From Plectrocnemia conspersa (taxonomy: Eukaryota > Arthropoda > Insecta > Trichoptera > Polycentropodidae), in contig VTFK01000152.1 of assembly GCA_009617715.1 (NCBI GenBank), positions 744,001 to 808,000 of the forward strand: a stretch of 64,000 bases of DNA, given 5' to 3'. Of the stretch, positions 44,421 to 55,859 are shown in pieces. Each line of letters starts with the position of its first letter. Position 1 is the first letter of the stretch. The notes below the pieces were generated by a model, which saw only the letters and a program-made list of their open reading frames with translations, was not told where the DNA came from and ran no database searches. The translations under genes were made by a program, and so were the position numbers.

Positions 44421-46199
44421 GGTGCGTTTGATTATTTTATGTGTGTCGTTTGCATATTGTTTTGTGGGATACAATTAATTAATGAATGAAATTGAAAATA
44501 CTTACATACAAATAAGCATAATACATTCACAGAAACTTTTATACGTATTTTATAGCCATAAACATAGTTTCGAAATATTTATATATTATTGTAAATTTGA
44601 CTTAGTGTAAAATACTGCGAGATACATTCAAATGTAGATTCACAGGTCGACAGGCAAATGGTCAATCTCCTCGTCGATCGACCCCGAGAGTCAGCTGTTA
44701 ACCGGGCACGTTCTGCACACTACTGAACTCAAAGTGAGACGATCAAGCAAAGAGCATATTATTATGCCGACTCCAACGACCGCATTGTTTTATAATCATG
44801 TTACTGTTTACAATTGTATTATTTGCAACAATATAATGAAAAATAAATCATCAATAGTTACAATTTAAGGAGAAAAATAAATAACCTTTAAAACTTAAAT
44901 GGAAGAAAACTAAACAATGAATGAAGTGCTAATTTAATTACACTTATCTGAAGCTAAAGCAATATGTGTTTCGGTATTTATATCTACCATTATTATATTC
45001 GTTTAGGTTTGCAAATGGAAGTTGTGCAACTGTTAAATTTGAGCGTACCGAACAAAATCAATGTATTTCGTCAACTAATCTTCAAAATCAATATTTTTTT
45101 TTTTAATTTAAATTAAGTTTCAAAATATTCAATTTCTTTGTAAATATTATAAACTAGAAATAATAAAATTTTATGATTTTAATTGTATTATTAGTTAGAA
45201 ATATATATCTACTAAGTGAAAACATAACTTCACTGAAAAAAACAGAAGGGCCATTAAATTGATATTTATATTCCTAATTAATGAAATACATCAAATGTGC
45301 GATTAGTACAAAAAAATCTTTAGCTTTTTTTAAATGTTCGGAAACTAAAATTAGATAACCTTTATATGTGATATCCCTTCGCATGAACAATGTATCGCAA
45401 AAATCTGAAGGACTACTCTCAAATAAGACTTTCCGTTTAATTAATTCTCGCGACAATATAGACCTATAATAGGGCACAAAATAATAAATATATGACAATT
45501 GATTCGTTAATATCAACTTCACAATTCGGAATTAAATGCTCTTAAACTATAAAAATATATTGTCTAAGTATTGAGTTGAACTAAAAACAGTAATTTAATT
45601 TATTTAAAGGAAATATGTACGTAAATGTAAAAAAACTTTTTATATTGAGATATATGGATAACAAATCACACCTCTATGTTTTGAGTGGTTAGCACAGACT
45701 AGTCAAAAAATTATTTCCAAAATCCATCGATGGATTAACAGATTTTACGACGAAAGTATTTTGATAATTCCAGATAAAATGGTTAGATTTTACTAAATAT
45801 TTTTACTGTAATATATTAATAGAAGTGTCTCTGAGCAACTAATGAAGTAAATACTGGAAATTTTATTATCAAATCGTTTAAAATAGCTTCAGAAAATATA
45901 TTGGGCATGACTCCAATGGTAAAATCATTTTGGGCATGATATACATTCTTTTGGACTTCTAAAGGTTAAAACGATTACTTCGATTTTTCTTATTGTGCTA
46001 AAAAAATTGCATACTGCAGGCGCTGTTGCGAAAATATATATTTATAAATAATTATCAAAATTGGCATTGATTATTGAGGCGCTTTGGAAAGATATAATTA
46101 TTATCATATTTAATTATTTAAAATATTAATACATTATATGTGCTTTGATTGTTATCCTCTTTTCAATAATAAAAAAGTTAGTTAAATATAATATATTAA
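44421..46199. other. AT-rich DNA without recognised genes
   Basis: A minus-strand open frame at 45274-45522 (MKLILTNQLSYIYYFVPYY...) has no recognised domain and no evident splice context. Nothing else is seen. Confidence 0.3.
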
Positions 46200-46740
46200 T
46201 TTTATCGCTCGCCGACAGAGGCGCTGCATGAATATCTCGTTTTATTTTTTTCAGATACAGATTACCTTTATTTTTCAAAGGGTTTTACACTAATACGCGC
46301 ACATAAATTTTCTATACATCTAATCCACACACATACTTCGGCTTAATTCCCTCACGCGTTTCGACATTAATTCAAAAAATAAACGTTTCTCCTTTGCTCG
46401 ATCGCGCTTTCCATAATCCTGTCCCATCTCGCTCGAATCGGACGGGAAATGGCCGAGCTCTCCCATGCGGCCATTTTTAAGCGTCAAATCCCCGAAAGTA
46501 ACGAATTAATCCATACCTAATTTAATTCATATTTGCCGTACGCCAAAAACGTTGAATTTGTTGCTATATATTCATATTATATGTGAGCGTATTGCTCGTT
46601 CTTTCGTAATTTAATTAAAACGCCTTACGTTATTAGGAGCCGACATATTTCTAAATTAATTGCCCTCCCTGCGGGAAATGCTCAGATTAAACTCTAGTTT
46701 GCGGCGAAATATAATACTAAATAACGCGTAATGCTACCCT
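46200..46740. other. Higher-GC island, possible conserved noncoding element
   Basis: This interval combines CpG-containing segments (GCTCGATCGCGCTTTCC) with many AATTAAT and TAATTTAAT cores. There is no convincing exon. The mix resembles deeply conserved enhancers, but conservation cannot be judged here. Confidence 0.3.
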
Positions 46741-46780
46741 TCCGTTGTCTAATTATATGTAGGTTTATTTTTAACAAAAT

Positions 46781-46974
46781 ATGAATTTAAAAAATAAACG
46801 AGCCTCAGTTGGTAGTGCATAGTCTCGGCTTATAATCACAAATATCATAGATCTTGGTGAAGAGCGGTCATCATTGGCTCGTTGTATAAAAGTTTATAGT
46901 GGGGATTGAAACCCGCACCCGGATGATCGTAGTCTCGCATGTTACCGCTCGACTACGAACTACCGGGCTGACCG
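46781..46974 (-). mobile_element. tRNA-derived SINE with target duplication
   Basis: On the minus strand the head has a Pol III A box (TAGTTCGTAGTCGAGCGG) and B box (GGTTTCAATCC), preceded by CAGCCCGG. A body of about 110 bp follows, ending T-rich. A perfect 9-bp duplication TAACAAAAT flanks it at 46772-46780 and 46975-46983, as expected from target-primed insertion by LINE machinery. The total is 194 bp. The LINE partner is not identified. Confidence 0.85.
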
Positions 46975-46983
46975 TAACAAAAT

Positions 46984-47488
46984 GTACGTACTTCAATACA
47001 ATTATCTTCATAAAATGAACAAAAAAATATTATTTATATATTTTATAACAACTACATAATGTCAATACGTATTATAAAATGTCATTTAAAAAAAATCATT
47101 CAGCAGAGAAAGCAAGAGTTAGGAAGATTTCTTCATATAAAAGTGTTTAAAAATAATTGTTTTTTTAATAGCCTTCATTTTGAAACTATATACCTGATCA
47201 GACTGGCTATTTACAATAAATATTTATCATTATTAACAATTTTCAAATCAATATTATTACTACGGCAGTTATCGAGTATTGTTAGGTCTCAAAAACTACA
47301 GAACAAACATTTTTTTCAATTTAATTTTCTATTTTAAAATATTATATCTGTATTTCATTGGAGGAAAAGTTGAAAAAACATACTAAATTATTTAATTAGT
47401 AGCTGTATATTTTTTGGTCGAAGAATGAATGCAATTTAATCTATATCTATCTATAAAATAATAATTTTAAAGCAAATAAAAATATAGG
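46984..47488. other. AT-rich spacer without recognised genes
   Basis: An open frame at 47059-47337 is very lysine, isoleucine and phenylalanine-rich and has no recognised content. Confidence 0.3.
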
Positions 47489-47606
47489 GCCAACGACACC
47501 CGGTGTTCCCAAGCGGTCACCCATCCAAGTACTGACCGGGCCCAATGCTGCTTAACTTCGGTGATCGGACGAGAACCGGTGCATTCAGCATGGTATGGTC
47601 GTTGGC
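47489..47606 (-). rRNA. 5S rRNA, cluster III copy 1
   Basis: Full-length 118 nt on the minus strand, with GAATGCACC, CCGAAGTTAAG and a C in GGGCCCGGTCAGTAC where others have CCTGG. Ends GCCAAC and GTTGGC pair. A T5 run lies shortly after the 3' end (complement of AAAAATATAGG). Its upstream spacer equals that of the copy at 24537. Confidence 0.95.
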
Positions 47607-47819
47607 GAATGCCTGTTTTTACAACGAAACCAGTATTTCAGTAATTTTCAACTATACTATTTGTAACATTGTCGATTCGAAAGCTATCCATTTCATCATC
47701 TTATATATATTTGAGAAAGAGAAGGCAAATTTGTGTTTACGCTCCTACTATTACCTCAAAAGCACACGATACGAATATACGTTCGATATACTTATTAATC
47801 CGATTGATTGATAAATGTA
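47607..47819 (-). repeat. 5S upstream spacer interrupted by a MITE
   Basis: It matches 24655-24872 (AAGCTATCCATTTCATC, GATACGAATATACGTTCGAT, GATTGATAAATGTA). The match stops at the left edge of the MITE and resumes at 48456. Confidence 0.8.
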
Positions 47820-48455
47820 TAGTCTGTCCAAGATGTTAACGCTCATCGTCGTTGTATTGTAAATAAAGGTGCGTGTACGCATTCATGCACACATCTACAG
47901 TTTTCCACGAATTTTTTTACACCGATATGAGAACGTTACCAATACTAAATCAGGGCTGTTTTTAAAGTAGGGTGACCATGCGTTGGAAATTGCATTAAAA
48001 ACTATAATGTTTCGCGCTCAAACACGTTCGCGATGTTATTTGTTTACATATATTATTAAATATTTACATTATGTTCCGTACAACCCATAAATTATGTTTT
48101 AGATGTCTCTGAGCTTATACCCGCACCCGATGGTTAACCGTATTTTTTGTAAAAAATTGTCCCTTAAGTGATTTTATGACGGGTCATAAAATCAGGCCAT
48201 TTTCGCTCGCCTTTATTATTTTGCGCCAAAGTTGCCGCCATCGGTATACGTCTTAAATAATATTTTGGTGAGTGCTGTCATGTTTTTGAGTTAAATATGT
48301 ATATAAATAAGAAAAATAAGTAAACAAGTGTTATTTTACATTTTCCTCAACGAATAAAATTAAAAAATTAATTGCACTTGTAATTTCACATGGTCACCCT
48401 ATTATATTCTCTCACCAATTCTATGACGATGAGCGTTCATATCTTGGACGGACTG
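47820..48455. mobile_element. TA-flanked MITE in 5S spacer
   Basis: The 636-bp element has imperfect terminal inverted repeats of about 32 bp: TAGTCTGTCCAAGATGTTAA on the left and CAGTCCGTCCAAGATATGAA read inward from the right, both continuing CGCTCATCGTC. TA lies immediately outside at 47818-47819 and 48456-48457. The paralogous spacer at 24860-24900 lacks the element and has a single TA, proving insertion with TA duplication. No transposase is present. Tc1/mariner or pogo type is likely. Confidence 0.9.
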
Positions 48456-48801
48456 TAGGTAGTAATGATTTTAATTTCTATAAATTTGTTCAAAATATTA
48501 ACAATAAGTATATCGAACGTATATCTGTATTGTGTGCAATAATTAGAGCTAATAGTAGAGTCGTAACCCAAACTTGCCATCTCTTTCTCAGTTATGATGA
48601 AATGACTCTCGAACTGACTGTGTTAACGCAAATAAAGTATATGTTCCTAACTAAGCAGCCAAAGAATTAAAATCTTTAAAAATATTTTTTTAAAATAGTA
48701 AAAGTCGATAAGCAAAATCTATATGAATATGTGTTTTTCAATCTATATCGTGAATTTGTACTAATATTTTAGATTATTAATTAAATCAATAAAAATATAG
48801 G
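48456..48801. repeat. 5S spacer remainder plus inverted spacer copy
   Basis: 48458-48490 continues the spacer after the MITE (GTAATGATTTTAATTTCTAT). From about 48508 to 48650 the sequence is an inverted copy of the same spacer (TATCGAACGTATATC and CATCTCTTTCTCAGTTATGA, complements of segments at 47780 and 47710). The two halves thus form a broken palindrome around the junction. Confidence 0.7.
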
Positions 48802-48919
48802 GCCAACGACACCCGGTGTTCCCAAGCGGTCACCCATCCAAGTACTGACCAGGCCCAATGCTGCTTAACTTCGGTGATCGGACGAGAACCGGTGCTTTCA
48901 GCATGGTATGGTCGTTGGC
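48802..48919 (-). rRNA. 5S rRNA, cluster III copy 2
   Basis: Full-length 118 nt, with GAAAGCACC, CCGAAGTTAAG and CCTGGTCAGTAC, the same combination as the copy at 24967. Helix I is intact. A T5 run follows on the transcript side. It appears intact. Confidence 0.96.
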
Positions 48920-49219
48920 GAATGATGTAATATGCATTGCATTCATATTACATATTTTCAATTATAAATAAGATAGTTGGATAAAATAAAAGTTAAAAAT
49001 GGAAATCACATGTAAAATTTATAAGTTAGGAAAAATAACATATTTATTCTTACTAAGTAAGATTCCACACAAAATAAGTATTTATAAATAGGCTTATCAT
49101 TTGGCAAAATTTGACAGGGTTGTCCCGGTTTGATGATGAGTCCCGAAGTCCCAGCAGGCTTGTGATCTTGTCCCGTTTTATGTTATATTACCTATGCTGT
49201 ATTTTAAATAAGACACGGC
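48920..49219. other. Spacer with shared 5S upstream flank
   Basis: 48932-48985 resembles 25096-25145 upstream of the 5S gene at 24967. The remainder holds nothing recognisable. Confidence 0.4.
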
Positions 49220-49640
49220 ATCACGACTAGGGTTCTCAATCGATTGTAAAAAAATTATGAATAGAATGTTTATCGACGTATATACTATGACCGAAATTCG
49301 CAGAATTCGTTCGTTGAACGAAACAAAATATTGGAAAAGCCCACCATTTATTATCGTTTAACAATCTTTATGTATTTCAAATTCGTTTTAAACATTATTA
49401 GCTATTGTATATACAATAAATTCAATAAAATTATGTATTTTAAATGTTCCATCAACATAGCTGAAGTAATTCAATCGCAGCTGATCTTAATTCTGATGAT
49501 TTAAAAGAGTTGAAATGACGCGCATGAACAAAAAATATGTAATAATAAATTAAGCATTTTTCAAAAAATGTTCACTACATAGTTTGTTTAATTAAACTTA
49601 AAAAATGTAAATATTTAGGGAAGCCTTGTGAAATTTTCTC
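49220..49640 (+). repeat. Dispersed repeat R3
   Basis: It begins CTAGGGTTCTCAATCGA, like 40568. From 49262 to 49635 it matches the minus strand of 22080-21715. It continues into GGAAACCTATGGGCTAAACT near 49675. No coding capacity. Confidence 0.6.
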
Positions 49641-50096
49641 GTTGAAAAGCAGGTAGTGGGTAAAATAAGTTTGGAAACCTATGGGCTAAACTGGCATCTT
49701 TTTTTATTCACATCTATCATGCGCGGACGGTGTGATACTTTCTCTCTCGATCACTCGCTCACTCGCGTGTTAAGTGTAAGCAAGATAAGGGTATGCCTTT
49801 ATGTCGAATATATACGAGAATGAATGTCCTTATATTAAAATTATTAAATAATTAGTAATGTTATTAAAAAAAAAATATTATTACTTGATTATATAGCATA
49901 ATATAACATAAAAAAATCGGGGTTTTTACCGACTTTTCCGAAAAAATTCGACCAGGAAGCAGTTAAGAACAAAATGTTAAAATTAATAAAAATAATGGTG
50001 GCCAACGACGGTGTGTCCGTATAATAATAAAAACCTACAATTCCAACGTAAATGATGAAACGTGAAAATTAGTAAAAATAGTAATAAAAATATTAA
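49641..50096. other. Spacer with a tiny 5S end fragment
   Basis: GGCCAACGACGGTGTG at 50000-50015 matches the complement of the last dozen bases of 5S. It is too short to be sure and may be a deletion remnant. Nothing else is recognised. Confidence 0.35.
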
Positions 50097-50214
50097 GTCA
50101 ACGACACCCGGTGTTCCCAAGCGGTCACCCATCCAAGTACTATCCAGGCCCAATGCTGCTTAACTTCGGTGATCGGACGAGAACCGGTGCTTTCAGCATG
50201 GTATGGCCGTTGAC
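50097..50214 (-). rRNA. 5S rRNA, cluster III copy 3 (variant ends)
   Basis: Full-length 118 nt. The 5' end is GTCAACGGCC and the 3' end GTTGAC, so the two changes compensate and helix I still pairs. It has GAAAGCACC and CCTGGATAGTAC. The GTCAACGGCC start is shared only with the copy at 23462, which likewise precedes a divergent tRNA-Gln. Confidence 0.95.
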
Positions 50215-50560
50215 GAATGTCACTAAATTGAGCCGAAACACTTTGTTATTTTTCCTTTCATAAAATTATCATTTTAAGTTTATATAAAATAAATTTATAT
50301 CCAGTTTTTAATAATTTAAATCGCAAAAATATATATAATTATATGTGGGTATATTAATATTATTCGAGCACGCATGCTGAGTATCGCATCATGAACGAAC
50401 AACCTATCTAATAAATACTTAGATTATTATGTAATAAATAGATTTTCATAATTAGAAAATAAAATTATTTATCGAACGAACAAATCACGATCTTTTCGAC
50501 CCAGATTTTTATTTGAATCTAGCAAGAATTCACACCAAGAGAGAGTAAGTTTGCAATATC
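50215..50560. other. Spacer between 5S and tRNA-Gln
   Basis: About 346 bp of AT-rich DNA. The last 40 bases (AGCAAGAATTCACACCAAGA region) match the sequence just upstream of the first tRNA-Gln. Confidence 0.5.
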
Positions 50561-50632
50561 GGTTCCATGGTGTAATGGTTAGCACTCTGGACTTTGAATC
50601 CAGCGATCCGAGTTCAAATCTCGGTGGAACCT
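50561..50632 (+). tRNA. tRNA-Gln (anticodon TTG), copy 2
   Basis: All 72 nt are identical to the copy at 23685-23756: acceptor GGTTCCA with TGGAACC, anticodon loop CTTTGAA, B box AGTTCAAATCT. A TTTTTATTTTTATTTT run follows as terminator. It appears intact. Confidence 0.96.
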
Positions 50633-53600
50633 ATGACTGTTTTTATTTTTATTTTATATACAATTATATTATTTTTTTATGTTTCTCAATTAATTTTAAA
50701 TTTATTTATATAAATATTTTTTATTTCGTTGAATGCTTTCTATAAAAATATGTTTACTTTCATCTCGAAAATATTTACATATTCGTATCGGATTTCCACT
50801 ATCACTCTCGCGGTAAATCGGTGTGTCGGTTTATCATGGCTACGTACGAAACACACGCGTACGTCATACGGTTAGAATGATTAGGGAAACATGTTGAGTG
50901 GTGTAATTCAACGATGCCCCGCGCCGTTCTTTACTACTATGACAGCTTAATTAACTTGTGTGTGCTACATCCGACAATCTCTGTGTACATACTCTCTTCT
51001 CTTACCTCTGTAGTTATGTTCTCCTGATACGCGAACGCGTTACATACTTGTGTTATAGTTAGATATATGAACACGACTACTTGAATATCTCGATCGTGCG
51101 TTGTATTCGAGTAATGGAACGAAACGAGAGTATGTACATATCTTGGCGAATACGTTTATTGCTAATAAACGATGACACACTTAAAAATTAGATATATATA
51201 TATATAGGTATGTACTACATACAATAATATACTAGTGCAGCGATGGCAAACCTTTTTAGCACTGGGTTAAAATAAAAAAATATTAAAAACGAAGTTGATA
51301 ATAGATTCTAGAAATACTAGATTCTAGAAAAACTATTTAGGAGTAATTGTAGATAAAAAAATTAAGGAACATTGTAATAAAATATTCCAAGTTTTAAACA
51401 TTTTGAATCATAAGCTATAAAACTTAAATTAAAAGTTTTATGAATGTACAATGAACACTAATATAAATAAACTGTTTATGATTTACAACTGCTAATGAAT
51501 AGCAGGATTTCATAAAAAAAATGCTAGGTAATAAAGAAAAGCAGTTTATTTTATAAATATGATCAGATTTGATTTTAGAATAAGCAAAACTTCCACTGGC
51601 TCCCAAGTAAATGTATTTAAACATAAATAATTGTACTTATTTATATGTATATAAATAAATCTAAATACGAATTGTAATATTTTCATAAAAACCTGTAGAT
51701 TTTTATATATAATAATACCGTTTATATAGTTGATGTAACCACACTAAATATAAATTGAAATAAAGATTTTTGACTCACCGTGTAACACCGTATGTTGTCT
51801 TGTCAGTAATACACAACCGAAATTAATATCTCACTATAATTATAACGATCACACATTTCGAACACATTTGAGAACTAAATCTGAACTTTTAAATATGTAT
51901 TGTTTTTTTATGATTTCACTACACTTTTATTTGCACTATCGTTTGCACATATATCCTGTTTCACTTTTATTTATTTTGAAAAACAAACTTCATTGAAATT
52001 TTGACTAACTGGTGCTCTCGTAAATTACCAGAAAATTCCTGTATTCATGGATGGAACTGCTTGATGTTGAAGGATTCTCGTTATTCAGATGTCCTGTATA
52101 CATCAATATATCTGCATTAGTTATCCAAACTGTTACAACATTCCGTTAAATCTTATTTTATTATCAGGGTTCAGATTGCTAAAAACACAAAACACGTTAA
52201 ACAAAGCACAATTAAATAAATACAATGCAGCTTTTGTTTTTCAAAAAAAATCAATTCAAAACGCAAACGTTACTCCCGTGCTACACAAAAATTGCGACTG
52301 GCAACACTCAAACGTATTGATGAATTTTTACATGATTATTTGACATAATAATTATTATTGACACGTCCTAAAATTTCTTAAATATTGTAATCATCTAATT
52401 TATTATGTAAGTATATTACGGAGGAATATCTAAAATATATATGTATTTATACTCGGCATATTTATAGAGATGTTTATGTAATAAGATGCCATGTACACTT
52501 GGTGTACATCACAGGAAGGGAGAGGTTTAATGTTATAAGGTAAATATTATGAATAGATATTTTTAACGCATAATTAAAATATTTCGCATAAAATATGATT
52601 TCAGAAAATATGTCACAACGGTGGCTAATTTTTATATTTTTTGTAGCATAGAAAAAATTACCTCGTACCTATTATTATTTATTCAAGAAATTATATTACG
52701 ATGTTAAAATATATATAAAGTGCCATTTTTGTCATAGTTTTCAGAATCATAGTTTTCCCAGGGTCCGGGTTCTCTCTTTCTTTTTGTATATAGAAAGATT
52801 TTATTTCATCAAAGAAACTAACAAAACGATTTAAAACTAGACCAAGCTATTAAACGTTGTTTTAAATTGTAAAAAAATCGGCAGACTTCGGCTCGAGAAC
52901 TAAATATGGCCCGTCGCCTCTTTTCTACTGTAAATTCTTTAACTTTTATAATTCTTTAAAAAAATTGTAACCAGGGTTGACGTGAAGTGAGTAGCGGCTG
53001 CTTCTTGGATCTTCTGAGTCTCGGTCGATGCTCGGCATAGCTCCGCTTAGTGTGAGTTTGAATGTTTGCCAAGTGGGAAGTATTTGGTATAAGTTATTCT
53101 GAATGGATTTATAGTACGTTCAAACATTTTCAAATCCCGGTTTTTCTAAGGCGCCCTTTAAAAATACGCTTTGCGAAATAGCAAATAAAATTATTTAAAA
53201 AATGTAAAAACGGCGCCTCTGTGAAGATCCCGCGGCTCCACTCCGTACCGCAGCACACATTTTACGAACCACTAATATACGATCTTATATACGATGGTCA
53301 AGATGGATGAGGTTTTTTGTTCTGCCTACTCTCCATGCTTAAGTCAACTGCGAAGATTTAAGAGTAGAATTATATGTGTTATTTTCTGTTGTCTTTCTTA
53401 TGAAACACTTTTGCGTCATAGTTTGAACAGCTGGTGATTTGGCAACACTGTAATGGAGCATTATTAATCCCTGATAGCGCATTCCATCGGCCTGTTGGCA
53501 CTTGTCAATACACTTGTCAATAGTTGGTTATCTAAATCATGCTCAATTGTAGCAATCAAAAATTATGTCATGGGTCTTATGTTAGTCTTTTGACAAGAAT

Positions 53601-54320
53601 AGTTGAAGACATCAATAGACAATTGAATAAGGAAATAATTTAAGTGGTTTTCTTTTAATCTTGATGCGTCGATAGACTTTACTGATGCTGCTGTTTATTC
53701 GAGAAGTCAAAGGAAAAAATGTAAGTAAAGTACAATCTGTGTTACAGCCGATGGGAGTTTTTATATAAGCCTTGTGAAAGTGCACGGCGTTACTCATAGT
53801 ACATTAGCGAATGGGTTGTGGCGGTGTCAATTAGACACAGATTAGTCGCTGCAGTGTATTTTTATTGGCGTTTTTATAAGCAGATGGATGTTATGAAGCT
53901 GGCGGACGTGGCGCCGCCACGCCGGCCGTCTTACATTCGCCTGCGTTCGCCACAATGCTCGTGGCCAACCAAATAAATCGTGCCCTACAGAACTTCACTT
54001 CCATACGAGACCTCTCTTTGCATTGTAAGACTATAAATTGTTATCGTAATGAAGTAAATTATTTTTAGGAAGTAAACACATAAGTTTGTGGTCTATAAAA
54101 TTCAAACTACTAATTTTGCTAATGATAATTCTAATGATTCCTGTAAAATTATAGTTGTAAAAAAAATACATTTTTTATATAAAATAATATATTTTAATAT
54201 ATGTTTAATGTAATATTTAAAATAATAAATAAGCACAATATTTCAGTCAAGGTGACATACTTCAAGGGTTTCACTTTATCTTACCATATTATTCGCCAGA
54301 CTTTGTAACAATTCTCAGTT
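50633..54320. other. Unassigned DNA between tRNA-Gln and UGT exons
   Basis: Fragments of dispersed repeats are likely at 51235-51280 (GATGGCAAACCTTTTTAGCA), 52480-52535 (related to the piggyBac-like end at 23827), 52880-52930 (GAACTAAATATGGCCCGTCG) and 53020-53290. The stretch 53880-54010 is GC-rich. No exon is recognised. Confidence 0.35.
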
Positions 54321-54558
54321 TCACTTTTTCGCAAACCACCAATTAATGATGACCAATTGAGTTAACAAAATTACAATCAAAACTACAAATCCATCCAATG
54401 TCAAATTTCCTAACATTTCAAAGTCTTGGCCTGGAGATCTTAGCTTCATATTGTTGCCATTTCTCAATACATACTCAATCCAGAAAATAGCTCTCTCTAA
54501 TGGCGTTTGTGGTTGATCTCGAAAAGCGTGAGAATACAACTGCACATTTTCTTTAAAG
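54321..54558 (-). CDS. UDP-glycosyltransferase, last exon
   Basis: UGTs transfer a sugar from a UDP-sugar to small lipophilic acceptors; the insect enzymes are anchored in the ER membrane and act in detoxification. This exon follows a TTTTCAG acceptor and joins the previous exon in frame (AG|C gives serine), reading FKENVQLYSHAFRDQPQTPL. It carries the conserved F/SxxFRDxPxxPLExAxxWxEYVxRxG segment, then a hydrophobic membrane anchor (GFVVLIVILLTQLVIINWW) and a short FAKK tail, the usual C-terminus with a lysine ER-retention signal. The stop is at 54321-54323. Its length, 238 nt, is normal. Confidence 0.9.
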
Positions 54559-54622
54559 CTGAAAATGATTTATATGCATTAACAATTTAATCAAGATCAT
54601 GTGTAAGTATATTATTATTTAC

Positions 54623-54842
54623 CTGGAATTGTAGAGTAGCTCGAATAAGGCGTTATGTACAGATCCTTTAGATATGTTACTATGATCCAACTTCAAAGCT
54701 ATGCCTCTTTCTACAGCTCTAGCTGCGTTCTGCTTCTGATCGATCATGAAAGGTATGATTATTTGAGGCACTCCATACCAAACTGCTTCGGAGCAACTAA
54801 GTGCTCCTCCGTGTCCGATGAACACTTTCACATTCGGATGCG
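54623..54842 (-). CDS. UDP-glycosyltransferase, penultimate exon
   Basis: This 220-nt exon lies between a TTTCAG acceptor and a GTAAAT donor; a 64-bp intron separates it from the last exon. It encodes part of the sugar-donor binding domain: HPNVKVFIGHGGALSCSEAV, with the catalysis-linked HGG and the SEA glutamate, then YGVPQIIIPFMIDQKQNAAR with the DQ pair that contacts the sugar. Insect UGT genes commonly have a 220-nt exon at this place. The frame is intact. The preceding exon (with the conserved V.YFSxGS and WLPQxDxL segments) was not found in the 3.3 kb upstream, so the gene may be broken or that exon has diverged or been lost. Confidence 0.9.
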
Positions 54843-55859
54843 CTGAAATGTTTAAGGGGTATTACATCATAGCATGTCAAAAGACCGTAAAGAAGACAAT
54901 AACTTGTTCTTATTCATTGAGATATGGCCGTCGAACGTAGACGGCCATTCATTATCTACTATTAGCGGAGACATTGAGCAATGGTTGCAAATCGCTGGCG
55001 CGGACGAAGAAAAATAGCGAGAACGTGTGCTTTAGCGATAACGTCGCGAAATGTGACAATACGGAACGAGTATCATATACCACGTGAAGATCATCCCGTA
55101 AGTGATGAATCCTTTCATAAAAAAAATGGCAATGAATCAATTTATTTTGGTATTGATGTACGTAAGTTAATCTATTATATTACTAAGACCAGATTTATTC
55201 CATTTATATATTTTAAAACTCAAGAATTGGGAAAGTCAAATTCATGATATATAGATCCTAATTGCTGTTTTATAAATATACAACCGAATTTTAAAAATAT
55301 ATTAAATATATGATTTTATAAATATACAACCGAACTAAACAGTATACTACAAAATGGAAAAAAAAGTAGTTTCAGTGGGTCTAAAATTAATAAAGGTCGG
55401 CCCATTTATTGGTTGATTGATAATATTTTCAGACTTCCAGAAGAAACGTGAAATTTTAATATTAACTGTCAATAACCTGAACCAAATAGTCAATGTTTAA
55501 ATATGGCGCAACCGCTATTTTCGTTAAAAAAAAGTAAGTATAGATTTTTTTACATTTTGTTTTAAAAACGTGGAGGCCGTGCAGCACAATTACTTTGGAA
55601 ATTTTACTCATATATTGCCTCTTTACTTAGCCTCACAATAATAATTTGTTGTAATTGAATTTTGTTTGTTAAAATACTTAGTTAAATTTGCAGTACCAGA
55701 ATGATCCAATTCATCTGCTTTTTCTTTTCTTTATTAACGACATACATACGAAAATTGCAAACTCAGAATATTTATTATATGTTGCTGACCTAAAAAAGTT
55801 TTAGAGTATTTGCACAAATGCGGATTCGCTCTCTTTATGAAAATACCTGGAGGTGGACG
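54843..55859. other. Presumed UGT intron
   Basis: No further exon is recognised. A short hairpin ATGGCCGTC...GACGGCCAT lies at 54925-54949. A higher-GC segment occurs at 54960-55110. R-type repeats are not evident. Confidence 0.35.

Noticed and set aside
45274..45522. 82-codon minus-strand open frame
   Set aside because: No recognised family and no convincing acceptor. The composition is that of AT-rich chance frames.
46795..46860. Second, plus-strand tRNA-like sequence (CAGTTGGTAGTGCATAGTCT)
   Set aside because: It lies in the body of the SINE at 46781-46974, and the arms do not form a cloverleaf.
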